Source: Alphaproteobacteria bacterium
GTDB taxonomy: Bacteria; Pseudomonadota; Alphaproteobacteria; Micavibrionales; Micavibrionaceae
DNA: 64,000 nucleotides
Direction: 5' to 3'
NCBI GenBank assembly: GCA_020445145.1
Contig: JAGRHC010000018.1
Coordinates: 56,691-120,690 of the forward strand
Under the pieces are notes generated by a model. It did no database searches, was not told where the DNA came from, and saw only the letters and a program-made list of their open reading frames with translations. A program made the position numbers and the translations under genes. This document shows, piece after piece, positions 36,589-44,688 of the stretch (positions are counted from its first letter, which is position 1; each line of letters begins with the position of its first letter).

Positions 36589-37056
36589 CTACGCCGTCTC
36601 GCTTAAGCCCGAAGAGACAGGCTTTGCTCGCCCGCCGCCGGTAATCGCCCCGGTTTCGCCGTAACTGTAGGTCCGCTGCTTTTGCGCAGAGACAATCGCC
36701 GCATGGCGCAGCGAATTTCCAAGGCGCTCGGCGCAGCGGTTCATACGGGCGAGGGCGTCCATATTCTGTTTTGCGCTTTCCGCAAAACGCGCCTGCATCA
36801 CACGAACCTGATCCTTCAGGGACGGATCGGCTTTTTTGATCTCGTCCTTGTTGGCCATCAAAGTGCACATGCCGGCCTCGTAGGATTTCAAAACGCTGAT
36901 CTTGCGGTCCTGCATCGCGATAAAGCCGTCCGCATCAGCCGCCTTGAGAAGGGCAGTCTCTTCCTCGTAAACCGCCAGAAGGCTCTCGATGGTCTGGAGC
37001 ATCTCGCGCAAGGTCGCATCCGGTGTTTGCTTCAATTTATTCGCTTTCACTGTCAT
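36589..37056 (-). CDS. FlgN-like export chaperone (second of a tandem pair)
   Basis: The 155-residue protein is helical, with the FlgN pattern in which LREMLQTIESLLAVYEEETALLKAADADGFIAMQDRKISVLKSYE forms the first long helix and ends at the K-x3-L-x3-Y boundary. FlgN chaperones the hook-filament junction proteins FlgK and FlgL. It overlaps the preceding FlgN-like gene by four bases (ATGA) and precedes fliK. The C-terminal 35 residues, rich in Gly and Ser, may be the substrate-binding tail. flgK and flgL themselves are not in this window. Confidence 0.65.
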   Translation of the reverse strand: MTVKANKLKQTPDATLREMLQTIESLLAVYEEETALLKAADADGFIAMQDRKISVLKSYEAGMCTLMANKDEIKKADPSLKDQVRVMQARFAESAKQNMDALARMNRCAERLGNSLRHAAIVSAQKQRTYSYGETGAITGGGRAKPVSSGLSETA

Positions 37057-37499
37057 GACGCAGCCCTTTCCTTCGTCGTGGCTTCATCTTTGTTGACCGC
37101 CTGAGGGAACGCAGCCCGCTGGCCCATTTCCTGCGCGGTAAACAAGGTCGCCCGTGTGTTGGCGCGCGAGCGTCGCTTGACCTGATCAACCAGAACATTG
37201 GCCTCCTGGGTCTTTTCCTTCAGCTGCTTTTGCAAGCCTTCAAGCTGCATCAGCAGCGCGCTGTTACAGCCGCGAAATTCATTGATCCGGCGGCGAAACT
37301 CGTTCGACGCCAGCGCATAGCGCCGCGCCATCTTGTCCTTGTCTTGCTGCGTGAGGGCAAAGCGCATCAAATCCCCCATCACCAAAGCCTGCGTCTCGGT
37401 CTCCGCGAACGTAATCAGGCTGCGGCTCATCGCGACCAGTTCCTTCAGGGCCACCGTTGTATCGGGGCTGAGGATCGTTTCGGGTTTTTGTTTACTCAT
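37053..37499 (-). CDS. FlgN-like protein (first of a tandem pair)
   Basis: The 148-residue protein shares the size, helical composition and pattern of its neighbour: LKELVAMSRSLITFAETETQALVMGDLMRFALTQQDKDKMARRYALA, then a second helix, RINEFRGCNSALLMQLEGLQKQLKE. The ETETQALV-DL spacing corresponds to EEETALLKAAD in the next protein, so the two look like diverged copies. It is coupled by ATGA overlaps to flgJ upstream and to the second copy downstream. Function as an export chaperone is inferred from location and fold pattern. Confidence 0.6.
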   Translation of the reverse strand: MSKQKPETILSPDTTVALKELVAMSRSLITFAETETQALVMGDLMRFALTQQDKDKMARRYALASNEFRRRINEFRGCNSALLMQLEGLQKQLKEKTQEANVLVDQVKRRSRANTRATLFTAQEMGQRAAFPQAVNKDEATTKERAAS

Positions 37500-37843
37500 G
37501 ATGCGCTACTCTCTTCCTGTAGTTTCAAAAGTTCAGCCTTAACGAACTTGGCAAGGCCAAGCTGTTCCGTCTTTGCAATTTCCTTGCCATACTCCTGCAG
37601 GAGCAGGCTGCGAAACACTTCCTCACCCTTCCCGCCGCCGAAGGGGGGCGCGGTCTCAAGTCCCTCGAACATCGGTTTAAGCATTTCGGCGGCAAAAACT
37701 GCCTCGAACTGCTGCGCCGCCTCATTGATCTTCTGCGCCTTATGCGCCGCGGCCATCGCCGTGACATGCGCCGCAGTATCCGCGCCGGAGAGCGTCATCT
37801 GCGTAAGGGTCGTATCCAATGTTCCGAGATTCAGGCCAGCCAT
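37496..37843 (-). CDS. flgJ: rod-binding protein FlgJ, N-terminal domain only
   Basis: FlgJ caps the growing rod. This 115-residue version has only the rod-binding domain (KINEAAQQFEAVFAAEMLKPMFEGLE, then FGGGKGEEVFRSLLLQEYGKEIAK) and lacks the muramidase domain of the enterobacterial protein, as is usual in alphaproteobacteria, where a separate peptidoglycan hydrolase does that job. Its ATG overlaps the flgI stop (TAATG), and its stop overlaps the FlgN-like gene. Confidence 0.93.
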   Translation of the reverse strand: MAGLNLGTLDTTLTQMTLSGADTAAHVTAMAAAHKAQKINEAAQQFEAVFAAEMLKPMFEGLETAPPFGGGKGEEVFRSLLLQEYGKEIAKTEQLGLAKFVKAELLKLQEESSAS

Positions 37844-39015
37844 TACATCACCTCGATCTCGGCCTGCAGCGCGCCCGCAGCCTTGATCGCCTGCAAGATG
37901 GTAATAATGTCGCGCGGCTTCACACCCAGCTTGTTCAGGCTGGTCACCAGCTCCTGAAGCGTCACCCCGGAATCCAGCACCGCCAGCTTCACATCCTCAT
38001 TAGCGGACGCCGAGACATCGGTGCGCGGCACCACAACGGTTTCCCCCTGATCCGCAAACGGATTAGCCTGAGAAACCTGGGGCGTTTCGTTGATCTTGAG
38101 GGTCAGAGACCCTTGCGCAATCGCCACGCTGCTCACCCGCACATCCGCGCCCATCACCACCACGCCCGAACGCTCGGAAATCACCACCTTCGCAGGCTGA
38201 TCCGGCTGGATCGGAAGCTGCTCGATGTCGGTAATCATATCGACAATCGTGCCGTTATAATTCGCCGGACGCTGAAGCAGGACGCTGGCCGAGTTTTCCG
38301 CTTCGGCAATTTTTGCCGAGGTGAAGCCGTTGATCGCATCCGCAATCCGCCGCGATGTTGTGAAATCGGGATTACGAAGCGCGAGGCGTACTTGTTGGAG
38401 ATCGGCGAGATCAAAGTCAATCTCGCGCTCGACAATCGCCCCGGCAGGAATGCGCCCCGCCGTCGGGATGTTTTGTGTAACACTGGCCGCATCGCCCTCC
38501 GCGCTAAAGCCGGCAATATTCACCTCGCCCTGCGCCACCGCGTAAACATCGCCGTCCGCCGCCAGCAAAGGCGTGACCAGAAGCGTCCCGCCTTGCAGGG
38601 ATGTCGCATCCCCGAGCGCCGAAACATTCACATCAATATGAGACCCTTGATTGGTAAACGGGGGCAGGGTGGCCGTCACCATAACAGCCGCCACATTACC
38701 TGTATTCATATTTTGCCCGCGCACGTTCACGCCGAGCCGCTCCAGCATCGCAATCAGGCTCTGCTCGGTAAACGGCGAATTGCCAAGCCCGTCGCCTGTG
38801 CCGTTCAGCCCCACAACCAGACCGTAACCGATCAACTGGTTCTCGCGGACGCCTTCAATATCGACAATATCTTTAATCCGGGACGTTTTCGCCAGCACCG
38901 GTACGGTCTGTGCAAAAAGGAAAGACCCGGCCACCAGCGCGAACATAAAATGCCGCGCAGCGGTGGGCCGGTTCTTTCTTTTGTCCTTCTTGTGGTTCAG
39001 AATAATCTGAAACAT
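37843..39015 (-). CDS. flgI: flagellar P-ring protein FlgI
   Basis: FlgI forms the periplasmic P ring around the rod. The 390-residue protein starts at ATG 39015 (AAAGG at five bases). It has a signal peptide after a basic n-region (FMFALVAGSFLFAQTVPVLA) and then RIKDIVDIEGVRENQLIGYGLVVGLNGTGDG, the strongest family signature. Normal length. It is the first gene of the seven-gene operon to flgE, with a sigma-54 promoter 64 bases upstream. Confidence 0.97.
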   Translation of the reverse strand: MFQIILNHKKDKRKNRPTAARHFMFALVAGSFLFAQTVPVLAKTSRIKDIVDIEGVRENQLIGYGLVVGLNGTGDGLGNSPFTEQSLIAMLERLGVNVRGQNMNTGNVAAVMVTATLPPFTNQGSHIDVNVSALGDATSLQGGTLLVTPLLAADGDVYAVAQGEVNIAGFSAEGDAASVTQNIPTAGRIPAGAIVEREIDFDLADLQQVRLALRNPDFTTSRRIADAINGFTSAKIAEAENSASVLLQRPANYNGTIVDMITDIEQLPIQPDQPAKVVISERSGVVVMGADVRVSSVAIAQGSLTLKINETPQVSQANPFADQGETVVVPRTDVSASANEDVKLAVLDSGVTLQELVTSLNKLGVKPRDIITILQAIKAAGALQAEIEVM

Positions 39016-39078
39016 GTACACCTTTACTCTCTTACTCTTTTGGGCCGTTTGCCCTTTAACTTACGACGAACAACACTA

Positions 39079-39094
39079 TGCGAATGCCGTGCCA
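39079..39094 (-). promoter_or_regulatory. sigma-54 promoter of the flgI-flgE operon
   Basis: The minus strand reads TGGCACG-GCAT-TCGCA, matching the -24/-12 consensus TGGCACG-N4-TTGC with one mismatch. Transcription would start about 50 bases before the flgI ATG. GCAGGCA occurs twice upstream (about 39132-39175) and could belong to an activator (FlbD) site, which is not proven. Confidence 0.75.
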
Positions 39095-39210
39095 GTTTTC
39101 GGTGCACAAAATCGCTCTATCCCGCACGTCAGGCAGGCAATTTTTTCCGTCTTGCATTCGAAAGCAGGCAGGGGGTAAACTTTTCACCGTGAAGAAAAGG
39201 GTGAGTCGCC

Positions 39211-39642
39211 ATGAAAGTCGAAGGTCCGAAAGGTCCGCAATCTGCGTCCAAGTCAAAAAAATCATCGTCCGCGTCCGGTGACGTTGATTTCAGCCAATTC
39301 GTCAATCGCGGTGCGCAGGAAACAGGGGCAACCCAGACCACGCGATCCATCGCGCAGGTCGATGCGCTGCTGGCGCTGCAAGGCGCCGAAAGCCCGACTG
39401 AACGCGCCGCCCGCCGTCAGGCCCGCCACCGCGCCGACACCATATTAGGAGAACTGGACAAAATCCGCATCGCCATGCTGGGCGGGACGTTAACAGTAGG
39501 GCACATGATCGATGTGGCCGACGTCGTCGCCTCCCACCGTGAGCGTATTCATGATCCGGCCTTGACCGCCGTGATGGATGAGATCGACCTGCGGGCGCAA
39601 GTTGAGCTCGCCAAAATGCGCGCGGCTCTCGAGAGAGGATAA
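39211..39642 (+). CDS. fliX: flagellar assembly regulator FliX
   Basis: FliX couples completion of the early basal body to FlbD activity in Caulobacter. The 143-residue protein has the family layout: a disordered basic start, then SIAQVDALLALQGAESPTERAARRQARHRADTILGELDKIRIAMLGG, and a C-terminal helix domain (VASHRERIHDPALTAVMDEIDLRAQVELAKM). ATG follows AAGGGTGAG. It diverges from flgI, a typical alphaproteobacterial arrangement. Presence with FlbD supports a conserved checkpoint. Confidence 0.92.
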   Translation: MKVEGPKGPQSASKSKKSSSASGDVDFSQFVNRGAQETGATQTTRSIAQVDALLALQGAESPTERAARRQARHRADTILGELDKIRIAMLGGTLTVGHMIDVADVVASHRERIHDPALTAVMDEIDLRAQVELAKMRAALERG

Positions 39643-39724
39643 ATTTTCTTGTCAAAAAAGCCCCCCCGCCGTATAGTCCTGCATCCGAAAATGTGGCACG
39701 AACGAGTATTTTAAGGAAACGAAC

Positions 39725-40159
39725 ATGGCAACACCGAGCAGCGTAACCCTTCCTCCAGACTACGACCCGGAAGACGATCAGGGCGAGTTCATGAACCCGA
39801 CAATGCAGGAATACTTCCGCAAGCAACTGATTTCATGGCGCGAGGAACTGATCCGGGAATCGGAAGCCACCATTCACGATACCCTGCAAGGGACAGAGTT
39901 GCAAAAGCCGGACCTGGCGGACCGCGCATCGGCGGAAACCGATCACGCGCTGGAACTGCGGACCCGCGACCGCGAGCGTAAACTGATTTCCAAGATCAAT
40001 TCTGCCCTGCGCAGCATCGATGACGGCGAATACGGGTACTGCGAAGAAACCGGCGAGCCCATCAACGTCGCCCGCCTCAAGGCCCGCCCGATCGCCACCC
40101 TGTCGATCGAAGCACAAGAACGCCACGAGCGCATGGAACGCACCCAACGCGACGATTAA
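39725..40159 (+). CDS. dksA: RNA polymerase-binding transcription factor DksA, lacking most zinc ligands
   Basis: DksA binds the RNA polymerase secondary channel and adjusts transcription with ppGpp. The 144-residue protein has the coiled coil with the tip motif (DLADRASAETDHALELRTRDRERKL) and the globular end YGYCEETGEPINVARLKARPIATLSIEAQERHER. Of the four zinc cysteines of E. coli DksA only the first is kept; the others are Thr, Ser and Ala. Zinc-poor variants of this kind are common in alphaproteobacteria. It follows fliX by 82 bases. Confidence 0.95.
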   Translation: MATPSSVTLPPDYDPEDDQGEFMNPTMQEYFRKQLISWREELIRESEATIHDTLQGTELQKPDLADRASAETDHALELRTRDRERKLISKINSALRSIDDGEYGYCEETGEPINVARLKARPIATLSIEAQERHERMERTQRDD

Positions 40160-40179
40160 GGTTACAATGATAATCAATT

Positions 40180-40212
40180 AAGGATCAGGGAATGATTTGT
40201 GTCCTGATCCTT
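40180..40212. terminator. convergent terminator hairpin between dksA and the ankyrin gene
   Basis: AAGGATCAGG (40180-40189) pairs perfectly with CCTGATCCTT (40203-40212) around a 13-base loop. It sits between two genes ending toward each other. The T runs are short on both sides. Confidence 0.6.
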
Positions 40213-40226
40213 ACGCCTCGAAGAAC

Positions 40227-40889
40227 CTAACCATTTGCCGGAGTGCCGGGACCAGAATAAGGCGCTGCTTGTCCTTGCTTTTGACGGATAAGATCAGCAA
40301 TGTCGGTAAATCCCTTTTCTTCCGCAAGGTCAAGTGGAACCTCACCATAAGTGCTTGCCATATAGACATTAGCCCCTCTGTAAATCAGCTTTTGGGCCAT
40401 TTCTTTTTTGCCATCGAGCAAAGCATGAACAAGGGCTGTGCGGCCATTATTGTCCTGAGAGTTTACGTCAGGATTACAACTCAAAAGATAGTCCAGAATA
40501 TCTATTCTAGGCGTAAATGCTGCGGTATAAACCAAGGCGGAGCATCCATAATTCTTATCTCTTGCCTCAATATCTACTCCAGATTCCACAAGTAGTTTAA
40601 CAACATCAAGATGCCCGGCGGGATTGGAAAGAGATTGTTGAATAGAAGTAAATAAGGGAGATTCCTTACATTTAGCGGCTTGTGCACCACGTTTTAAAAG
40701 CTCTTTTACGGCTTCAGAATTTCCAGAGAAAGATGCTTTTTCCAGCCACAAACCTTGCTGGTCATTCGGATCAAGACCTTTATCAAGGGCTTCTCTAACC
40801 CAGTCGATATTTTTACGGACAATCCCATTCTCCATGGTCTCTCTCAAATGTTCTGGATTGGCACTACGCCCAAACAACTTTTTCCACAT
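40227..40889 (-). CDS. ankyrin-repeat protein
   Basis: The 220-residue protein has four or five ankyrin repeats from about residue 45 to 205: SFSGNSEAVKELLKRGA, GHLDVVKLLVESGVDIEARD, PRIDILDYLLSCNPDVNSQDNNGRTALVHALLDGKKEMAQKLIYRGANV and GEVPLDLAEEKGFTDIADLI. It has no signal peptide. Ankyrin repeats are protein-binding surfaces, frequent in secreted effectors but also in cytoplasmic proteins. The tail ends PYSGPGTPANG. The start given is the ATG ten bases after AAGGGG; an ATG at 40913 is possible. AT-rich, alone between dksA and flgH. Confidence 0.8.
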   Translation of the reverse strand: MWKKLFGRSANPEHLRETMENGIVRKNIDWVREALDKGLDPNDQQGLWLEKASFSGNSEAVKELLKRGAQAAKCKESPLFTSIQQSLSNPAGHLDVVKLLVESGVDIEARDKNYGCSALVYTAAFTPRIDILDYLLSCNPDVNSQDNNGRTALVHALLDGKKEMAQKLIYRGANVYMASTYGEVPLDLAEEKGFTDIADLIRQKQGQAAPYSGPGTPANG

Positions 40890-41038
40890 TTTCAAACACC
40901 CCTTGTTATTCATTCAAAAGAAAATAACTATGATTTTATGAAAAAAATGTCAAGGAGGGCGCAAGGGTATGGATGAAGAAAGCAACGAACAAGAAGAGGT
41001 CGCTTGCACCTTGTTTCATACGTCTCAAACCGGCCTCA

Positions 41039-41794
41039 TCAGAACGGGAAGATAATATCGTAGAGCTGCTGGCCGTAGCGGGGCTGCTGGACGTCGGTGA
41101 TCTGGCCTTCGCCGCCGTAGGTGATGCGGGCTTCGGCGATCTGGTCGTAGGAAACGGTGTTGTCGACCGAAATATCTTCTGGCCGGATCACGCCGTCGAC
41201 TTCAAGAATACGCTTTTCAAAATTCACCCGCACTTCCTGCTTGCCGTGGATCACCATATTGCCGTTGGGCAGGAGCTGGGTAATGAGGGCGGCAAGTTTG
41301 ACCTCGATCTTTTCCTGCCGGTCGATCGTGCCGCTGCCGTTGCTTTTGGATTTGGAGCCGGTATCCGTCAGATTGGTCGGATCAATACTTTCGGGCAGAA
41401 CCCGGTTCAGGCTGTTTTCATACCCGAGAAAGGCGCTAAGGTCGGCGGATTCGCTGTTATCACGCGTGCGCTCGGTTTCATTATCAAGCTGCGCTTTGTC
41501 TTTGATCTCGATCAGGACAGTGAGAATATCCCCGGTATTGCTCGCGCGCTGGTCCTTGAAGAACGTCTGGCGGTTGGATTCCCAGAGCGAATTTTTCTCC
41601 CGCGCGACATGCTCAGGCTTGGGCATCGGCAGGCTGACCGGCTGGTAATTCGGATCGGTCATCGGGTTGGAGATTTTGGCCATCTCCGGCGCTTCCCCTA
41701 TTTTAGAAATCCGCTCTGCCGTCGAGCAGGCGCTCAAAAGGGCGCACGTCCCCATAAGGAGAAATGTCCGGCGGTGTGTAGTTATGTTACGCAT
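41039..41794 (-). CDS. flgH: flagellar L-ring lipoprotein FlgH
   Basis: FlgH forms the L ring in the outer membrane. The 251-residue protein has a lipoprotein signal peptide with lipobox LLSAC and the family segments SLWESNRQTFFKDQRASNTGDILTV, GSGTIDRQEKIEVKLAALITQLLPNGNMVIHGKQEVRVNFEKRIL, and GGEGQITDVQQPRYGQQLYDIIFPF. The start chosen follows AAGGA at nine bases. An ATG at 41818 overlapping the flgA stop (TAATG) would add eight residues. It ends the flgF-flgG-flgA-flgH operon. Confidence 0.96.
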   Translation of the reverse strand: MRNITTHRRTFLLMGTCALLSACSTAERISKIGEAPEMAKISNPMTDPNYQPVSLPMPKPEHVAREKNSLWESNRQTFFKDQRASNTGDILTVLIEIKDKAQLDNETERTRDNSESADLSAFLGYENSLNRVLPESIDPTNLTDTGSKSKSNGSGTIDRQEKIEVKLAALITQLLPNGNMVIHGKQEVRVNFEKRILEVDGVIRPEDISVDNTVSYDQIAEARITYGGEGQITDVQQPRYGQQLYDIIFPF

Positions 41795-41817
41795 CAGAGT
41801 GTGTCCTTGTTGTTCCA

Positions 41818-42801
41818 TTAGTTACTCGCAACTTGTACTTCTTTTTCGCCGGTCACGAGGGCTTGCAGCGTAATGTTGCTCGCCGTGTTCAAGACCCGGA
41901 TCATATCGCCCTTGGCCCCGTTTTCGAGCGCCTTGCCTTGCGCGGTCAGGTTCAAAGGCCCGTCATGAAGATTGATCGTCACCATCTCGCCGCGCGCAAC
42001 GATCTGGGGAGCGATAATCTCGTTTTGCAGCAAAGGCCGCCCGGCAAAAGCCATCCGCCGCGGCGTCATCCCGACCAGCGCCTGTGGGTCGACAACCGTG
42101 CCGGATTTAAAATCATTTTCGCGCAAGTCCACAAAGTCGATATCGCTTGCACGAATAATCCGTCCGTTCTGGATATTCTCCTTCAGGACAGGAATTTCGA
42201 CGACAGGCTGAACCAGCCCGCTGATCGCGACTTGCTGGATCGGATTATCTTTGGACGGCGCAGCCAGCATCGCATCAAACCGTCCGCTGTTCCGGTCATA
42301 GGAAATACGGGTGACATCAAGCGTCGCAGGCTGGTCGTGCGGCAGAACAATCTCGCTGCTGTCCTGCGGGATAGAGATCGCAAAACGCCCGCCAACACCC
42401 TTGTCGCTCAGCGCATTTTTCAACTGACTGGCGATGGTATCATGGTCGATCACCGTCGCCTCGCGCCGAAGGATCACATGATCCGCCGCGCTGGAGGGCC
42501 GCCATTGCAGGTCCATCGCAAGAGCGATCCTGAGAAGCGTTCTGGCATTCAGAGTCATTTCCTGACCGGGCCGCGGCGCCATACCGAGCACCCGGTCTTC
42601 ATTCGTCCCAAGCCCGTAGAAGATATCGCCAAGCTTGATCGTATTATCGGTAACGACCGTATTTTCCTTCAAGCCCACCGCCCGCGCGTTCTGGAAGGGG
42701 AGGGTAAGCAGCGCCGCGCAAGCCAGCGCATAAAGCCGCTTCCTTGTCAAAAGAGCTTTCCTCGTTTTGGCCTTCCGGCCTTTTTGAAACAATAAAGACA
42801 T
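41818..42801 (-). CDS. flgA: P-ring assembly chaperone FlgA
   Basis: FlgA is a periplasmic chaperone for P-ring assembly. The 327-residue protein has a basic start and signal peptide (LYALACAALLTLPFQNARA), an N-terminal domain, and the C-terminal SAF-like domain: IPVLKENIQNGRIIRASDIDFVDLRENDF, LVGMTPRRMAFAGRPLLQNEI, NLHDGPLNLTAQGKALENGAKGDMIRVLN. Longer than E. coli FlgA (219), as usual in alphaproteobacteria. It lies between flgG and flgH. Confidence 0.94.
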   Translation of the reverse strand: MSLLFQKGRKAKTRKALLTRKRLYALACAALLTLPFQNARAVGLKENTVVTDNTIKLGDIFYGLGTNEDRVLGMAPRPGQEMTLNARTLLRIALAMDLQWRPSSAADHVILRREATVIDHDTIASQLKNALSDKGVGGRFAISIPQDSSEIVLPHDQPATLDVTRISYDRNSGRFDAMLAAPSKDNPIQQVAISGLVQPVVEIPVLKENIQNGRIIRASDIDFVDLRENDFKSGTVVDPQALVGMTPRRMAFAGRPLLQNEIIAPQIVARGEMVTINLHDGPLNLTAQGKALENGAKGDMIRVLNTASNITLQALVTGEKEVQVASN

Positions 42802-42840
42802 TGTTCTCTCCTTCCTTACGCGAGTGTCACATCACGCCGA

Positions 42841-43626
42841 TTAACGGAGCTGTGTGAGTGTTTGCAGCATTTCATCGCTGGTTGAAATGACGTTCGAGTT
42901 CATCTCATAAGCCCGCTGCGCCGTAATCAAAGACGTAATCTCCGAAACCACGTCCACGTTAGAGGTTTCGATCGCCCCTTGCTGCAAGGTCCCAAGCTGG
43001 TCGGTCCCCGGCGTTGCCGTTGTGGGAGATCCTGACGCCGTCGTTTCCCGGAACAGGTTCCCGCCGATCGCCTCAAGCCCGGCAGGGTTGATAAAATCGG
43101 CAAGCTCGATCTGGCCGATATCCGTCACCGTCGTCTGGCTCTGAATTTTAATCTGCACGAGCCCCTGAGCATTGATGTTCACATCCACCGCATCGCTTGG
43201 GATCGTCATGCCGGGATCAATAATATAACCCTGCGTGGTAACGATCTCGCCATTCTCATTCACCTGAAATGTCCCGTCGCGTGTGTAGGCAATCGAGCCG
43301 TCCGGCATCTGCACCTGAAAATACCCGCGCCCGGAAATCGCAACATCGAGATCGTTCTCGGTGATCGTAATCGCGCCTTGCCCGTTCGTCCGGTAAACCG
43401 CCCCCGTTTTCACCCCGAGACCGATCTGGATACCCGAAGGCACCGTCGTCCCCGCATCCGATGACGTCGTGCCGGGCCGGTCGAGATTCTGATAAATCAA
43501 ATCCTGAAAAGCCGCCCGCTGGCGCTTGTAACCGCTGGTCGTCATGTTCGCGATGTTGTTGGAGATCACATCAACATTAAGCTGTTGAGCCATCATCCCG
43601 GTCGCGCCGATATCCAGTGAACGCAT
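42841..43626 (-). CDS. flgG: flagellar distal rod protein FlgG
   Basis: FlgG makes the distal rod that spans the periplasm. The 261-residue protein begins MRSLDIGATGMMAQQLNVDVISNNIANMTTSGYKRQRAAFQDLIY and ends EITSLITAQRAYEMNSNVISTSDEMLQTLTQLR, the expected ends of FlgG. The YTRDGTFQVNENGEIVTTQGYII central motif is present. Length matches the family (260). AAGGAG precedes ATG at nine bases. Confidence 0.97.
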   Translation of the reverse strand: MRSLDIGATGMMAQQLNVDVISNNIANMTTSGYKRQRAAFQDLIYQNLDRPGTTSSDAGTTVPSGIQIGLGVKTGAVYRTNGQGAITITENDLDVAISGRGYFQVQMPDGSIAYTRDGTFQVNENGEIVTTQGYIIDPGMTIPSDAVDVNINAQGLVQIKIQSQTTVTDIGQIELADFINPAGLEAIGGNLFRETTASGSPTTATPGTDQLGTLQQGAIETSNVDVVSEITSLITAQRAYEMNSNVISTSDEMLQTLTQLR

Positions 43627-43649
43627 TGTATAGTCTCCTTAATAGTAAG

Positions 43650-43832
43650 TTACGCGATAGTGTTGGTTCTTCTGCCGTTGTCATTCACAGCCGAGCGCCG
43701 CAAAACTCGCTGTTGCGGAGCCTCGCCGGGCGCAATCCCGGCGCTGGTCTGGGCACGGACGCCCGCAAGCCGCATTTTATAACGCTTCACCTGAATCATG
43801 TTCTTCAACGCAACGACATTCTGTTTCAACAT
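43650..43832 (-). CDS. small basic protein between flgF and flgG
   Basis: A 60-codon open frame starts at an ATG with a strong ribosome-binding site (AAGGAGA at seven bases) and fits the gap between flgF and flgG (27 and 23 bases). The product is strongly basic (many Arg/Lys), begins with a helix-like stretch (LKQNVVALKNMIQVKRYKMRL) and ends in a polar tail. No family is recognised. Operon position and signals make it likely to be translated. It may assist rod assembly or be a small regulator. Confidence 0.6.
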   Translation of the reverse strand: MLKQNVVALKNMIQVKRYKMRLAGVRAQTSAGIAPGEAPQQRVLRRSAVNDNGRRTNTIA

Positions 43833-43859
43833 GGTTTTTTCTCCTTCAAATTCTTAGGT

Positions 43860-44582
43860 CTAGACCTGCATCAGCTTCTGGATCGCAGAGCGCAGACGGT
43901 CATGTTCATTATTCAGCATGTTCTGCACAGCCTGATAATTCCGCAAAATCTCGATCATCCGCGTGGTCTCCAGAACCGCATTCACATTAGAGCCCTCAAT
44001 AAAACCTTGGTGCACTGTTGTGCCAGAGGCATCTTTGGGCGTTTCATTTGTCGTATAGAGATTGTCGCCAAGTGGCTTGAGCCCCTGAAGATTGTCGAAC
44101 TCCGCAACCTGAATTTTGCCAAGCGAGCCGTTCTGGTTAGACACCACGCCGCTTTCATCAATCGAGATTTCAATCGAGTTCGCAGGAAGCGAAATCGGTC
44201 CGCCATTACTGAGCACGGCAAATCCTGCCTGCGTAACCATCGTGCCGTCTGCGGCGCGCTGAAAATTCCCGTCGCGCGTATAAGCGGTAGAACCATCCGC
44301 CGCGCGTATGGCAATAAAGCCGGGCCCGTTTAGGGCAACCTGAAGCGGCTCGCCGGTCTGCTCTTGTGGCCCGGGAGCCGTATTCTGGAACTGGCCGTAA
44401 TCATAAGGAAAGGCAAGTTTATCACTGTTCTGGTCAGGGCGCCGGGAGAGATATTGTTCGAACAAAGGAGTCTGTGAACGAAAACCGGCCGTATTCATGT
44501 TTGCAATATTGTTGGCCACAATATCCATGCTGGTCTTCAGGGCCATTTGCCGGGCGACGCCCAGATAAATACCGTTTTCCAT
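43860..44582 (-). CDS. flgF: flagellar proximal rod protein FlgF
   Basis: FlgF is a proximal rod subunit. The 240-residue protein begins MENGIYLGVARQMALKTSMDIVANNIANMNTAGFRSQTPLF, has GPGFIAIRAADGSTAYTRDGNFQ, and ends with an axial helix, NAVLETTRMIEILRNYQAVQNML. It is the first gene of the flgF-(60-aa)-flgG-flgA-flgH operon, driven by a sigma-54 promoter about 75 bases upstream. Confidence 0.95.
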   Translation of the reverse strand: MENGIYLGVARQMALKTSMDIVANNIANMNTAGFRSQTPLFEQYLSRRPDQNSDKLAFPYDYGQFQNTAPGPQEQTGEPLQVALNGPGFIAIRAADGSTAYTRDGNFQRAADGTMVTQAGFAVLSNGGPISLPANSIEISIDESGVVSNQNGSLGKIQVAEFDNLQGLKPLGDNLYTTNETPKDASGTTVHQGFIEGSNVNAVLETTRMIEILRNYQAVQNMLNNEHDRLRSAIQKLMQV

Positions 44583-44655
44583 GAGTGTTTTTTACCTTTT
44601 ACTACTTTTAGTTTCTTGTTTTTAAAGTGACGCAAACGCCCTCGAAAACAGACAA

Positions 44656-44671
44656 TGCACACCCTGTGCCA
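44656..44671 (-). promoter_or_regulatory. sigma-54 promoter of the flgF operon
   Basis: The minus strand reads TGGCACA-GGGT-GTGCA, with the invariant GG and GC at the right spacing and two mismatches to TGGCACG-N4-TTGC. It ends 74 bases upstream of the flgF ATG. A CtrA box lies 17 bases further upstream. Confidence 0.7.
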
Positions 44672-44688
44672 CTTTTGATTATTAAGGT

